DNA of 64,000 nucleotides from a virus, in the IMG/VR virus record IMGVR_UViG_3300042386_001493, positions 22,252 through 86,251 of that record; one strand, 5' to 3'. The notes beneath the pieces are model-generated. The model saw nothing but the letters and a program-made list of their open reading frames with translations. It did not search any database and was not told the origin of the DNA. The first letter of the stretch is position 1; each line of letters opens with the position of its first letter. The position numbers were made by a program, and so were the translations under genes. Positions 43,884 to 50,857 of this stretch are shown here, one piece after another.

Positions 43884-44006
43884 ATGCTTAACGAAATAAA
43901 AAATAAAATAATTCGTATTCAAGAATTGCGCCGTAGTAATGCGGCAACACCAATTCCAAATAAAAAAAAATATAGTAGAAAGGTAAAACATAAAAATGCA
44001 AAATGA
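43884..44006 (+). CDS. Basic micropeptide (40 aa)
   Basis: MLNEIKNKIIRIQELRRSNA followed by a lysine-rich tail (KKKYSRKVKHKNAK). It could bind nucleic acid. One base after the previous stop. Confidence 0.5.
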   Translation: MLNEIKNKIIRIQELRRSNAATPIPNKKKYSRKVKHKNAK

Positions 44007-44106
44007 AAATATAACTAAGCAATTTGAAAACGCAGTTGAATTAACTAATTTAACCGAAGCGCAATTAGAAATTGTTAAACAAATTTTATTAGATAAATTT
44101 AACTAA
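43996..44106 (+). CDS. Micropeptide (36 aa)
   Basis: MQNENITKQFENAVELTNLT then EAQLEIVKQILLDKFN, acidic and helical. It overlaps the previous gene by 11 nt, with AAAGG upstream. Last gene before the hairpin. Confidence 0.5.
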   Translation: MQNENITKQFENAVELTNLTEAQLEIVKQILLDKFN

Positions 44107-44113
44107 TAAAAAA

Positions 44114-44142
44114 TTTTTGCAGAAATAAAAACTCTGCAAAAA
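44114..44142. terminator. Operon-end hairpin
   Basis: A perfect 10-bp stem TTTTTGCAGA / TCTGCAAAAA with loop AATAAAAAC. T or A runs on both flanks allow termination in either direction. Followed by AACCCGG, as after two similar hairpins. Confidence 0.8.
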
Positions 44143-44205
44143 ACCCGGCTCCCCTGGCGTGTCGTCCACAGCCTGTGGATAAACCTGTGGATAACTTACG
44201 TACGA

Positions 44206-44291
44206 TGTGATTTTTCTCACACAGTTTGAGCGTCTTATTATTTGAGATTACTGGCTAGTAGGTTGTAAATGTCTGCTAATTCTGCTAAACT
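44206..44291 (+). promoter_or_regulatory. Crp-like palindrome and promoter
   Basis: TGTGATTTTTCTCACA (44206..44221) lies upstream of TTGTAA (44263..44268), a 17-nt spacer beginning ATGTCTG, and TAAACT (44286..44291). The palindrome is centred about 84 nt before the predicted start. Confidence 0.7.
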
Positions 44292-44333
44292 TACAGAGTA
44301 AGAAAATAACAAAAAAGAAAGTAGGTAGCAAAA

Positions 44334-44531
44334 ATGGCTAACCTTTACACAATAGAAAACCTTTTACAAGGTAAACAATATCGCTCTAATTCTCTTAATG
44401 GAGAAATTATTAGCGGTGAAAAAACCGACCATTGGTTTGGTAATGATAGAGAAGCGTATCGTGTTTTAATTCGCACACCGCATTCTTATACAGACCACTA
44501 TCGCATAATTGCGGTTAAGGTAGGTGAATAA
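44334..44531 (+). CDS. Small hypothetical protein (65 aa)
   Basis: Beta-rich with a basic part: YTIENLLQGKQYRSNSLNGE, AYRVLIRTPHSYTDHYRII. GAAAGTAGGTAGC lies upstream. Unknown function; first gene of its operon. Confidence 0.65.
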   Translation: MANLYTIENLLQGKQYRSNSLNGEIISGEKTDHWFGNDREAYRVLIRTPHSYTDHYRIIAVKVGE

Positions 44532-44645
44532 ATGATAAAACTTTGTGGTATTTGTGGTATCAATTCCGCTCATGTATCTAAGCATGGCATTCCCCCAATG
44601 TGTGATGAATGTATTGCTAAGAATTGGAGGAGGGTCAATGTCTGA
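44532..44645 (+). CDS. Zinc-ribbon microprotein (37 aa)
   Basis: MIKLCGICGINS and PPMCDECIAKNW give two CxxC knuckles. It starts next to the previous stop and overlaps the next gene by 8 nt. Confidence 0.65.
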   Translation: MIKLCGICGINSAHVSKHGIPPMCDECIAKNWRRVNV

Positions 44646-44745
44646 TTATCTTAACTCTCTAGATGAGGTCTATACCGACCTAGTAGCCGAGTATGGCGAG
44701 GAGATAACCCTTGCTTATCATCAGGCTAATATAAAGGAGATGTGA
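44638..44745 (+). CDS. Micropeptide (35 aa)
   Basis: MSDYLNSLDEVYTDLVAEYG then EEITLAYHQANIKEM, acidic and helical. GGAGGAGGG lies 4 nt before this ATG; an earlier in-frame GTG is rejected. Its stop codon lies inside the Crp-like palindrome that follows. Confidence 0.6.
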   Translation: MSDYLNSLDEVYTDLVAEYGEEITLAYHQANIKEM

Positions 44746-44806
44746 GGCAACTCACACTCCAACACACCCCCTATAATTGGAAAATGTCAGCGATAACTGA
44801 TAGAAT
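44741..44806 (+). promoter_or_regulatory. Crp-like palindrome and promoter
   Basis: TGTGAGGCAACTCACA (44741..44756) is a perfect TGTGA-N6-TCACA. It is followed by TTGGAA (44777..44782), an 18-nt spacer containing ATGTCAG and TAGAAT (44801..44806). Confidence 0.7.
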
Positions 44807-44839
44807 AATAACTCAAACAAAAACGAAAGGTGGTCAGAA

Positions 44840-45025
44840 ATGACTTATACTGTAAAACTAGAAACCTTTAATGGTGCTGTAAAAAATATCAACCTACCTT
44901 CTCAGGGTGCGGTTGCTCAATTCATAAACACTTACCCAAACCAATTACCTGTTGGCGTATCTGTAAAAATTGCTTGTGATGTGTTAGGTGTTCGTGGCAC
45001 ACTTAGGGGAAAGGCGTTAGCATAA
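44840..45025 (+). CDS. Small protein, paralogue of 42441..42626
   Basis: A 61-residue protein with YTVKLETFNGAVKNI, FINTYPNQLPVGVSVKI and GVRGTLRGK. It aligns along its length with the minus-strand gene 2.2 kb away. GAAAGG-TGG lies ~10 nt upstream. Function unknown. Confidence 0.65.
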   Translation: MTYTVKLETFNGAVKNINLPSQGAVAQFINTYPNQLPVGVSVKIACDVLGVRGTLRGKALA

Positions 45026-45174
45026 TGATAAGTAGCGTAATGACTTTTAAATGCGACCAATGCAATAATGCAGGTTATATCTTTTGGGGAGATAACCTTG
45101 ACTATGATGTAGAAAAATGCCAATGCGAAAATTTTGCCCTTGGAACTTTATTTACTAGCGGGGAGGCTGACTAA
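45025..45174 (+). CDS. Zinc-ribbon microprotein (49 aa)
   Basis: TFKCDQCNNAGYIF and EKCQCENF: CxxC plus CxC. TAATG overlaps at both ends with its neighbours show tight coupling. Confidence 0.65.
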   Translation: MISSVMTFKCDQCNNAGYIFWGDNLDYDVEKCQCENFALGTLFTSGEAD

Positions 45175-45383
45175 TGAAAACAATTAAACACTACATAACA
45201 CTAGAAACTGAAATTCTTAACGAAAACGATATAACTGCTAAGGCTCTTTTATCTTTACCTAAAGAAACACAACAAATTAGACTAACTGAATTAGCCTATA
45301 TTGCTTTATCTGAAACAATAGAAAAAGAGTTAATAAAGTTAAATAAAAACAATTCTTTTGCTGTCTTAAAGTTGGTTAAATAA
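45174..45383 (+). CDS. Small helical protein (69 aa)
   Basis: HYITLETEILNENDITAKAL, then LTELAYIALSETIEKELIKL. Acidic and helical, no family. Coupled on both sides. Confidence 0.6.
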   Translation: MKTIKHYITLETEILNENDITAKALLSLPKETQQIRLTELAYIALSETIEKELIKLNKNNSFAVLKLVK

Positions 45384-45595
45384 TGATGACTAGAAAATCT
45401 TATATCCAAACCGCAAACATCTTAAAAGGATTTGTAGATGAAATTCCACAAAATACTTATGAGGATTTAGTTCAAGAATTTGCTGAGTGGTTTAAATCAG
45501 ATAATGAAAACTTTGACTACGCAAGATTTGAAAAGGCTTGCGGAATTGATGAAATTGGTTTAATTCCTGTTGGTTCTGAAATGTGGAAGGGGTAA
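45383..45595 (+). CDS. Small hypothetical protein (70 aa)
   Basis: It contains YEDLVQEFAEWFKSDNENFDY and FEKACGIDEIGLIPVGSEMW. It resembles short helical actinophage proteins of unknown role. Confidence 0.6.
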   Translation: MMTRKSYIQTANILKGFVDEIPQNTYEDLVQEFAEWFKSDNENFDYARFEKACGIDEIGLIPVGSEMWKG

Positions 45596-45599
45596 AACA

Positions 45600-45746
45600 A
45601 TGATAACTAATTTAGATTTAATTGCAATAATTATTGCGCTAAGTGGTTCAATGTTGGTAATGTTTTTATTTTATAAACAAAATGTTGCACAACAAAAAGA
45701 AATTCGCAGATTGCGAAATGAATTGCGTAAAGCATTTAAAGTATAA
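45600..45746 (+). CDS. Small membrane protein (48 aa)
   Basis: A transmembrane helix (LIAIIIALSGSMLVMFLFY) followed by a basic cytosolic helix (KEIRRLRNELRKAFKV). Last gene of its operon, before the hairpin. Confidence 0.6.
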   Translation: MITNLDLIAIIIALSGSMLVMFLFYKQNVAQQKEIRRLRNELRKAFKV

Positions 45747-45755
45747 ATAAAAATT

Positions 45756-45780
45756 CCTGAGCAAGAATAAAAACTGCTCA
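45756..45780 (+). terminator. Recurring operon-end hairpin, copy 1
   Basis: CCTGAGCAAGA...AAACTGCTCA, stem TGAGCA / TGCTCA with an 11-nt loop. The same element recurs at 48144, 48993 and 50828. No U-run directly follows. Role as terminator or processing signal is inferred. Confidence 0.6.
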
Positions 45781-45840
45781 AACATTTGTTCGAAAAACCC
45801 GGCGCAGGCGGCGTGTCGCAATCTATACATGACCTTTACG

Positions 45841-45915
45841 TGTGGTTAAGATCACACCCTAAATTCCCCAGATTAAGGCGTCTAATTGGATTTTGTCAGT
45901 TGTATCTGCTAGGAT
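45841..45915 (+). promoter_or_regulatory. Crp-like palindrome and promoter
   Basis: TGTGG-TTAAGA-TCACA (45841..45856), then TTGGAT (45886..45891), an 18-nt spacer with TTGTCAG and TAGGAT (45910..45915). Confidence 0.65.
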
Positions 45916-45940
45916 AAAGATATAAAGAAAGAAGGAACAA

Positions 45941-46105
45941 ATGGGTAAAGTAAAAGAAGCACTAATGGATATATTAGAGCATGACCTATGCTATGGCTAT
46001 GGTTGGTTATATCAAGGAAATAATGTAGACTTTGATAGTGAGGTTTGCGAGTGTAATCCTTACGCTATATCTGCTGATGAAATAATGGAATGGAAAGGAC
46101 TATAA
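45941..46105 (+). CDS. Small hypothetical protein (54 aa)
   Basis: Contains LCYGYGWLYQGNNVDF and VCECNPYAISADEIMEW. GAAGGA lies 6 nt upstream. It is coupled to the next gene by TAATG. Confidence 0.6.
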   Translation: MGKVKEALMDILEHDLCYGYGWLYQGNNVDFDSEVCECNPYAISADEIMEWKGL

Positions 46106-46320
46106 TGGATAAAGAATATACTTATTCACTTACTACTTCATATGATGGAGAGTTAATAAATACCCTGCGAGTTAGCGATATGCTAGAAGCAGTTAGGGCT
46201 TGGGATAAATGCGTGGACTATGGCTTTGCTAAAGAATACGCAACCTATAACTTGTCTGACCCAACAGGTAAGATGTATACTAAAACCTTCTACACTAACG
46301 GAGAGGTCGTAATTAAATAA
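46105..46320 (+). CDS. Small hypothetical protein (71 aa)
   Basis: MDKEYTYSLTTSYDGELINT, then MLEAVRAWDKCVDYGFAKEY. The ATG at 46105 in the TAATG overlap is preferred to one five codons upstream. Small alpha/beta protein of unknown role. Confidence 0.6.
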   Translation: MDKEYTYSLTTSYDGELINTLRVSDMLEAVRAWDKCVDYGFAKEYATYNLSDPTGKMYTKTFYTNGEVVIK

Positions 46321-46616
46321 TGGGAAGCATAACAGCAATAGGTTTAGCAGATACAACGCTAGACCTAGAAACACAATTAAAGTATCACCTGCAAGGTAAT
46401 CATTATCCACCAATACCAACAGTAATGGTTCAGCCATGTATTGAGGCTATTGACGCATACTATGAGGAGGATTATTCTCGTAGAATAGAATTACCAGTTG
46501 TAGATGGATTTCAAATTAGTTGGAAAGGCAACACTTGGACTACCGCCAGCGCATTGGTATCACACGCACACCTAGAGTGGTTCATTGAGCCAGCAGATGA
46601 GGACTTATATGAGTAA
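46320..46616 (+). CDS. Conserved small protein (98 aa)
   Basis: It contains YHLQGNHYPPIPTVMVQPCI and ATTASALVSHAHLEWF-like segments (WTTASALVSHAHLEWF). This is a familiar actinophage hypothetical pattern. Coupled start. Confidence 0.65.
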   Translation: MGSITAIGLADTTLDLETQLKYHLQGNHYPPIPTVMVQPCIEAIDAYYEEDYSRRIELPVVDGFQISWKGNTWTTASALVSHAHLEWFIEPADEDLYE

Positions 46617-46701
46617 AGACTTGCAAGATAAGTTAGACGCAGTTGCTAAAATTTTAGAACCTATCCTATGGGAAACATTAGCAGAAATTGAGGCTGAATA
46701 A
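46609..46701 (+). CDS. Micropeptide (30 aa)
   Basis: MSKDLQDKLDAVAKILEPIL then WETLAEIEAE, acidic and helical. It overlaps the previous gene by 8 nt and abuts the next. Confidence 0.5.
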   Translation: MSKDLQDKLDAVAKILEPILWETLAEIEAE

Positions 46702-46935
46702 ATGGCTGCTACAATGATGAACATGGAATTAAAGAAAATAGATATTCTCAAACCTTCTATGATGATGGTTGGAGATTTTATTAGATACAATGATGAGGTA
46801 GTTGAAATACTTTCTCTTGAATCTGATCCTGACCAATACTTTTGGTATGCAGAATATCAAAATGAGTTTGGTGAAAAAGATACCGCTCAGTTAGTTGATA
46901 ATGAATACTATGATTGGTATATTCACTTAGAATAA
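46702..46935 (+). CDS. Small SH3-like protein (77 aa)
   Basis: VGDFIRYNDEVVEILSLESD and FWYAEYQNEFGEKDTAQLVD suggest a short beta-barrel. Last gene before a hairpin. Unknown function. Confidence 0.55.
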   Translation: MAATMMNMELKKIDILKPSMMMVGDFIRYNDEVVEILSLESDPDQYFWYAEYQNEFGEKDTAQLVDNEYYDWYIHLE

Positions 46936-46961
46936 TTTTTCTGCACTTCCCCGCAGAAAAA
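46936..46961. terminator. Operon-end hairpin
   Basis: A perfect 9-bp stem TTTTTCTGC / GCAGAAAAA with loop ACTTCCCC, followed by ACCCGG. Comparable to 44114..44142. Confidence 0.75.
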
Positions 46962-46978
46962 CCCGGCCCTGCCCGATT

Positions 46979-47032
46979 TGTCCGTTTTGTACCTTACGTA
47001 CACTTGATATTTTCTCCACATTCTGCTAAAAT
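46979..47032 (+). promoter_or_regulatory. Leaderless promoter with TGTCCG motif
   Basis: TGTCCGTTTTGTACC (46979..46993), then TTGATA (47004..47009), a 17-nt spacer TTTTCTCC..., and TAAAAT (47027..47032). Six nt later is the ATG at 47039. Confidence 0.65.
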
Positions 47033-47038
47033 ATTTAT

Positions 47039-47767
47039 ATGACAACATCACAATTAAAAAGATCATTTGACAGAAAGGTTGCTAATCTTGTCACAAAAAA
47101 TGGAAAGCAAGCCGCAATTGCAAACACGTTCGGTCTTCCCGCTGGAAAGAATTATTCATGCCCTGGTGCCACTAGTGTTTGTGAAAGTGTTTGCTACGCA
47201 GGAAAACTTGAAAAACTCTACAAAGCCGTAAAGGCAAACCTAATACATAATTGGGAATTATTAAAAGACGCTGACGAATCGACTATGATTGATCTATTGC
47301 AGAATATGATTAATGATTTTAAAAAAGATTGTGAAAAGAAAAATGCGTCATTGTTATTTCGTATTCATTGGGACGGTGATTTCTTTAATGACACGTACAC
47401 CAAAGCATGGAAACAAATCATCCTTAACAATACAGATATAAAATTCTGGGTATATACAAGGGTACAGCCTGCAGCGGTAATGCTAAAGGATATTCCTAAT
47501 CTATCCTTATACTATTCAACAGACAGCGAGAATAAGCAGATAGGCGTTAGTTTAAAGAAAGATCATGGGGTACGCCTTGCATACCTTGCACAGAATTTTG
47601 CAATAGGTCAGGCAGATATGAAGGAGTTATTTAATCGACCTGGTGCTAAGTGCCCTGAAAACCTAAAAGCCATTCCACTTATCTCAAGCGCTGGCTCGGC
47701 TTGCGTATCTTGCGGTTTGTGTGTATACTCTAAGAGCGACATAGTCTTTTCATCATCTAAGAAATAA
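47039..47767 (+). CDS. GP88-type phage protein
   Basis: A 242-residue protein that matches the pattern of the phage 'gene product 88' family: NTFGLPAGKNYSCPGATSVC, CYAGKLEKLY, RIHWDGDFFN and a Cys-rich end (CVSCGLCVYSKSDIVF). Nine or so cysteines suggest a metal or Fe-S centre. The biochemical role is unknown. The message appears leaderless. It is followed by a 21-residue membrane peptide. Confidence 0.8.
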   Translation: MTTSQLKRSFDRKVANLVTKNGKQAAIANTFGLPAGKNYSCPGATSVCESVCYAGKLEKLYKAVKANLIHNWELLKDADESTMIDLLQNMINDFKKDCEKKNASLLFRIHWDGDFFNDTYTKAWKQIILNNTDIKFWVYTRVQPAAVMLKDIPNLSLYYSTDSENKQIGVSLKKDHGVRLAYLAQNFAIGQADMKELFNRPGAKCPENLKAIPLISSAGSACVSCGLCVYSKSDIVFSSSKK

Positions 47768-47774
47768 GGGGCAT

Positions 47775-47840
47775 ATGGAGATACTAATAGTATTATCACT
47801 TATATTCTTATATATCCTATTCTCAGGCATGGGGCATTAG
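47775..47840 (+). CDS. Membrane micropeptide (21 aa)
   Basis: MEILIVLSLIFLYILFSGMG then H: one short transmembrane helix. AAGGGG lies 4 nt before the ATG. Its stop lies 2 bp before a Crp-like palindrome. Small, so chance cannot be excluded. Confidence 0.45.
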   Translation: MEILIVLSLIFLYILFSGMGH

Positions 47841-47841
47841 T

Positions 47842-47916
47842 GTGATGTATCTCACATCTCAATATATGAGATTATCCATGAGATAATTTGTATTTTTGAC
47901 CAAAAAATGTTAGACT
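47842..47916 (+). promoter_or_regulatory. Crp-like palindrome and promoter
   Basis: TGTGATGTATCTCACA (47842..47857), then TTGTAT (47888..47893), 17 nt and TAGACT (47911..47916). Confidence 0.7.
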
Positions 47917-47951
47917 TATACAGTAAGCAAAAACCAACAAGAAGGAGAACC

Positions 47952-48122
47952 ATGTCCGTATCAAACGCAACATACAAGGTAGGCGACACCTACACATCAC
48001 AAAAATCAAAGGTAGTAGGAACTATTACCGAAATTGTGCCAACTAACAAAAACACAGTTAGAGTTAAGTTAGATGTTAATGGCTCAACTCGCTGGACAAC
48101 TTGGACAGCAAAGAACGCTTAA
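47952..48122 (+). CDS. Small KOW/SH3-like protein (56 aa)
   Basis: MSVSNATYKVGDTYTSQKSK, VVGTITEIVPTNKNTVRVKL, WTTWTAKNA. The start with AAGGAGA upstream is preferred to an upstream in-frame TTG. Paralogous to 48712..48882. Confidence 0.65.
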   Translation: MSVSNATYKVGDTYTSQKSKVVGTITEIVPTNKNTVRVKLDVNGSTRWTTWTAKNA

Positions 48123-48143
48123 TCTTAGCCTAGTGGCTAAAGT

Positions 48144-48168
48144 CCTGAGCATGACGAGAAACTGCTCA
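48144..48168 (+). terminator. Recurring operon-end hairpin, copy 2
   Basis: CCTGAGCATGA...AAACTGCTCA (stem 48146..48151 / 48163..48168). A second small hairpin TTAGCC-TAGT-GGCTAA (48125..48140) lies just before. Confidence 0.6.
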
Positions 48169-48207
48169 ACTCAAAAGCCCCACTAACAGAAATGGAAACC
48201 CATCACA

Positions 48208-48630
48208 ATGGCAAGAAGCAAACCCATCAGCGTAAAAATCGCTACTGCTAAGGTTATTACAGCCTTAGAAAATAGATTAGCAGAGTTAGAGGCTAACTAT
48301 AAAACACAAGACGAGAACGAAGCAAAGTTCCAAGTCGCAATAGAGGCTTGGAAAAAAGAACTATTTGCTTTTGCTATCGCTAATGTTTCTAAGGCAGAAA
48401 ACCTACGCACTAACTATCGTCAATGGTCAAGCAACCTTAATGTTGATTTTGATTTAACAGTTAAGGAAGGCGAGTTCCCTGCTGAGCCTCAAAGAGAGTT
48501 TGAGCAACTCCATGCTCATACCTATCGTGAGCAGAAAGAGGAAATGGAAAACGCTATCCGTATCCTCAAAATGACCGACGAGGAAACAGTTAATACTAGC
48601 ACATATAACGCTATCGCAAGATACTTGTAA
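48208..48630 (+). CDS. Helical hypothetical protein (140 aa)
   Basis: Almost wholly helical and charged: TALENRLAELEANYKTQDEN, then EQLHAHTYREQKEEMENAIR. Coiled-coil like; no family. GGAAA lies ~10 nt before the ATG. No promoter of its own is evident, so it may be read from 47.9 kb. Confidence 0.65.
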   Translation: MARSKPISVKIATAKVITALENRLAELEANYKTQDENEAKFQVAIEAWKKELFAFAIANVSKAENLRTNYRQWSSNLNVDFDLTVKEGEFPAEPQREFEQLHAHTYREQKEEMENAIRILKMTDEETVNTSTYNAIARYL

Positions 48631-48633
48631 TAG

Positions 48634-48673
48634 TTTGGGGGTATTTGACTATGCCCCCAAAATATGTTAGACT
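48634..48673 (+). promoter_or_regulatory. Hairpin with -35 box as loop, plus promoter
   Basis: An 11-bp stem (48634..48644 / 48651..48661; TTTGGGGG / CCCCCAAA at the base) has exactly TTGACT (48645..48650) as its loop. With TAGACT (48668..48673) 17 nt on, this hexamer is also the -35 box of the next operon. Confidence 0.65.
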
Positions 48674-48711
48674 AAATAAGTAAGCAACCACCACAACAGA
48701 AAAGGAAAATC

Positions 48712-48882
48712 ATGACACTAGGCGGATACACATACCAACTAGGTGATTTATTCACCACTAGTAAAACAGGCGTAACTGGTAGAATTGTAAAGTTCTCACC
48801 ACTTAACTCTAAACTTACTAGAGTATCACTACAATTAGCAAACGGCTCTCGTCGTCTTGCTATGGTAAGCACAACTAAATAA
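48712..48882 (+). CDS. Small KOW/SH3-like protein (56 aa), paralogue
   Basis: YTYQLGDLFTTSKTGVTGRI, FSPLNSKLTRVSLQLANGSR. It aligns along its length with 47952..48122. AAGGAAAA lies upstream. The region after it to 48990 holds a TTGGGG/CCCCAA inverted repeat but no gene. Confidence 0.6.
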   Translation: MTLGGYTYQLGDLFTTSKTGVTGRIVKFSPLNSKLTRVSLQLANGSRRLAMVSTTK

Positions 48883-48992
48883 ATAATCTTGGGGTAGGTT
48901 TGTAACGTGTAATCACTTAAGTCCCTGCCCCAACCATATTTATCTCTGATAAGCACTTGGCTTAATTGCTAAGTTATTCCTGAGATAAGACT

Positions 48993-49018
48993 CCTGAGCA
49001 TGAGTTCTAAACTGCTCA
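48993..49018 (+). terminator. Recurring operon-end hairpin, copy 3
   Basis: CCTGAGCATGA...AAACTGCTCA (stem 48995..49000 / 49013..49018), followed by a T-containing stretch (TCTTTTAATT). Confidence 0.6.
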
Positions 49019-49051
49019 TCTTTTAATTGCCCCCGCAAAAATCCGGGGCAG

Positions 49052-49128
49052 CGTGATTTAAATCACATCTCATTATGTGAGACTAATTAAGAACTGAACT
49101 TGCATTTCCACAATCTTGATGATATTAT
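49052..49128 (+). promoter_or_regulatory. Crp-like palindrome and promoter
   Basis: CGTGATTTAAATCACA (49052..49067), then TTGCAT (49100..49105), 17 nt and TATTAT (49123..49128). Confidence 0.6.
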
Positions 49129-49153
49129 TGTATTAACAGAAAAGGAACCCCTA

Positions 49154-49621
49154 ATGAGCGAAGTAATGACACAGGAGCAGTTATCTGTTCCATACAATCC
49201 TAACCTACTTGTTACGTACAAGTATGTTCCAGAAACATATGCAGCACCTGAAAGCCCTACATTCATGACTGATAAGGTTACTCAGATTGAATGGGACCTA
49301 CATAACGGTCGTACTACTCAAAAACAATTAGCAGAGAGACGCTTAGATATAAGTTGGTTAGAGGAACAAATTGTAGAATGGTATGACCCTAACTATACTA
49401 AAGAAGAAGTGTTGCAAGCAATCATAGAACACTTTGGGTTTAATCCAACTAAGCAAATTGAAGTTCAAGGTACCGTATCGTTCAGCGGAACGATTAATAT
49501 TCCACTGTCAGAGATTGAAGACTTTGACCTTAGCAATGTAACAATTGATGTTGATCTAAGTTCATATGAGTATGACGCAGATCTTAATGTGGACGAAGTA
49601 TCTTTGGAGGACCACTACTAA
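49154..49621 (+). CDS. Hypothetical protein (155 aa)
   Basis: MSEVMTQEQLSVPYNPNLLV, a helical middle (LAERRLDISWLEEQIVEWYD) and a beta-rich acidic end with a VQGTVSFSGTINIPLS stretch. The start after AAAGGAA is used; an earlier in-frame start lies at the promoter. A familiar actinophage pattern without known role. Confidence 0.65.
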   Translation: MSEVMTQEQLSVPYNPNLLVTYKYVPETYAAPESPTFMTDKVTQIEWDLHNGRTTQKQLAERRLDISWLEEQIVEWYDPNYTKEEVLQAIIEHFGFNPTKQIEVQGTVSFSGTINIPLSEIEDFDLSNVTIDVDLSSYEYDADLNVDEVSLEDHY

Positions 49622-49696
49622 ATTTGATAGGGGGCTATCAACGTCGTGGGCCAAGACGTAAAACTGGCCCTAACAAAAACCCGGCCCCGCCCTAAA

Positions 49697-49775
49697 TGTC
49701 CGATTTGTACCAATTAAGAAGATTAAACCATTTTCCCCAATCCTAGTTGACATTGTCAGCCATGACTGCTAAACT
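49697..49775 (+). promoter_or_regulatory. TGTCCG motif and consensus promoter
   Basis: TGTCCGATTTGTACC (49697..49711), then TTGACA (49747..49752), a 17-nt spacer with TTGTCAG and TAAACT (49770..49775). The stretch 49622..49801 holds no gene. Confidence 0.7.
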
Positions 49776-49801
49776 TAGTTAAAACAACCGAAAGGATAAA
49801 A

Positions 49802-50818
49802 ATGGCTCATGATTTAGAAACTCAAAATGGCGTAGCAAGTTTTGCATCATTTAGAGAGCCTGCATGGCACAATCTTGGTACTGTATTTGATACTGAGAAA
49901 AATACAAGTGAAATGCTTGTTGCTGCTAATCTTAATAATTGGAATGTTAGACTAGAGGATTTAGAAATCCCATCTAGTTTAGTATCTGACAAACAATATC
50001 AATATGTTGTTCGTACAAATCCTACTGATAAATCTCAAACTGATGTTTTGGGAATTGTTGGGCAGCGTTATGTTCCACTACAAAATGAGGATTTATTTGC
50101 CTTTGGCGATAACATTCTTGATGGTGGTGGGCGTTGGGAAACCGCTGGCTCAATTAGTGGTGGGCGTGTAGTATTTGGCTCATTAGCATTAGAGCGTGAA
50201 ACTGTATTAGACCCTAATGGCGTTGCTGATGTTGTAAAGACTTATTTACTCATCAACACTTCACATGATGGTTCAATCGCTATTCAAGCAAGCATAACAC
50301 CTGTTCGTGTTGTGTGTGCTAATACTCTTAATGTTGCACTAAACCGCACTAAGAAAAAAGATGGCGTAAAGCAATCTTTCAAAATCCGTCATACCCAAAC
50401 TGCTGAGGGCAAAATTGCTATTGCTCGTCAGGCACTAGGCATGGCTAACGCTTACATGACTGAGTTCGATAAGATGGCTCATGCTATGATAGCAAAAGAA
50501 ATCTCAGCACAAGATTTCAATAACATTATTCTTGCTGCTTATCCTAAGCCTGAATTAGATACTAAGGGCGCAGTAAAGAAATGGGAAAACAAGGTAGATA
50601 TGATTAACGATATCTATACTGGTGAATTTAACGGAATGATTGCTGGTAATGCGTGGGGTGCGTTCAATGCGCTAACTGAGCGTTTAGACTGGTATCGTTC
50701 ATCTCGTAGTGCAAATGGCGAAAGCATGTTTGCTGCTGCTTCTGGATTTGACCCTGCTACCAATGCAGAAAAAAATCGTTTGCTAAGTATTGTTCAAAAT
50801 ACTTTACAAATAGTTTAA
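49802..50818 (+). CDS. DUF932 phage/plasmid-like protein
   Basis: A 338-residue protein with PAWHNLGTVFD near the N-terminus, GIVGQRYVPLQNEDLFAFGD, GGRVVFGSLAL, TPVRVVCANTLNVALN and FKIRHTQTAEGKI. These are hallmarks of the DUF932 / phage-plasmid-like family (TIGR03299-type). The role is unknown; such genes are common in phages and plasmids near replication functions. Its promoter is one of the best in this region. Confidence 0.85.
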   Translation: MAHDLETQNGVASFASFREPAWHNLGTVFDTEKNTSEMLVAANLNNWNVRLEDLEIPSSLVSDKQYQYVVRTNPTDKSQTDVLGIVGQRYVPLQNEDLFAFGDNILDGGGRWETAGSISGGRVVFGSLALERETVLDPNGVADVVKTYLLINTSHDGSIAIQASITPVRVVCANTLNVALNRTKKKDGVKQSFKIRHTQTAEGKIAIARQALGMANAYMTEFDKMAHAMIAKEISAQDFNNIILAAYPKPELDTKGAVKKWENKVDMINDIYTGEFNGMIAGNAWGAFNALTERLDWYRSSRSANGESMFAAASGFDPATNAEKNRLLSIVQNTLQIV

Positions 50819-50827
50819 CAATAAAAT

Positions 50828-50852
50828 CCTGAGCAAGATTTAAAACTGCTCA
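50828..50852 (+). terminator. Recurring operon-end hairpin, copy 4
   Basis: CCTGAGCAAGA...AAACTGCTCA (stem 50830..50835 / 50847..50852), 5 bp before the tRNA gene. It could separate the DUF932 message from the tRNA. Confidence 0.6.
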
Positions 50853-50857
50853 TCATT

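Larger units (their letters stand above)
43140..44200. other. Candidate replication origin with DnaA boxes
   Basis: Four perfect TTATCCACA boxes occur: plus strand at 43217..43225 and 43259..43267, minus strand at 44174..44182 and 44186..44194. The first two are each followed by ATGAC.TA.ATCACA, so a ~24-bp composite element is repeated 42 bp apart. Tandem ATCGGACAT copies lie just before (about 43165..43185). Transcription diverges from this point. Origin function is inferred; no replication initiator gene is seen nearby, so host DnaA would be needed. Confidence 0.5.
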
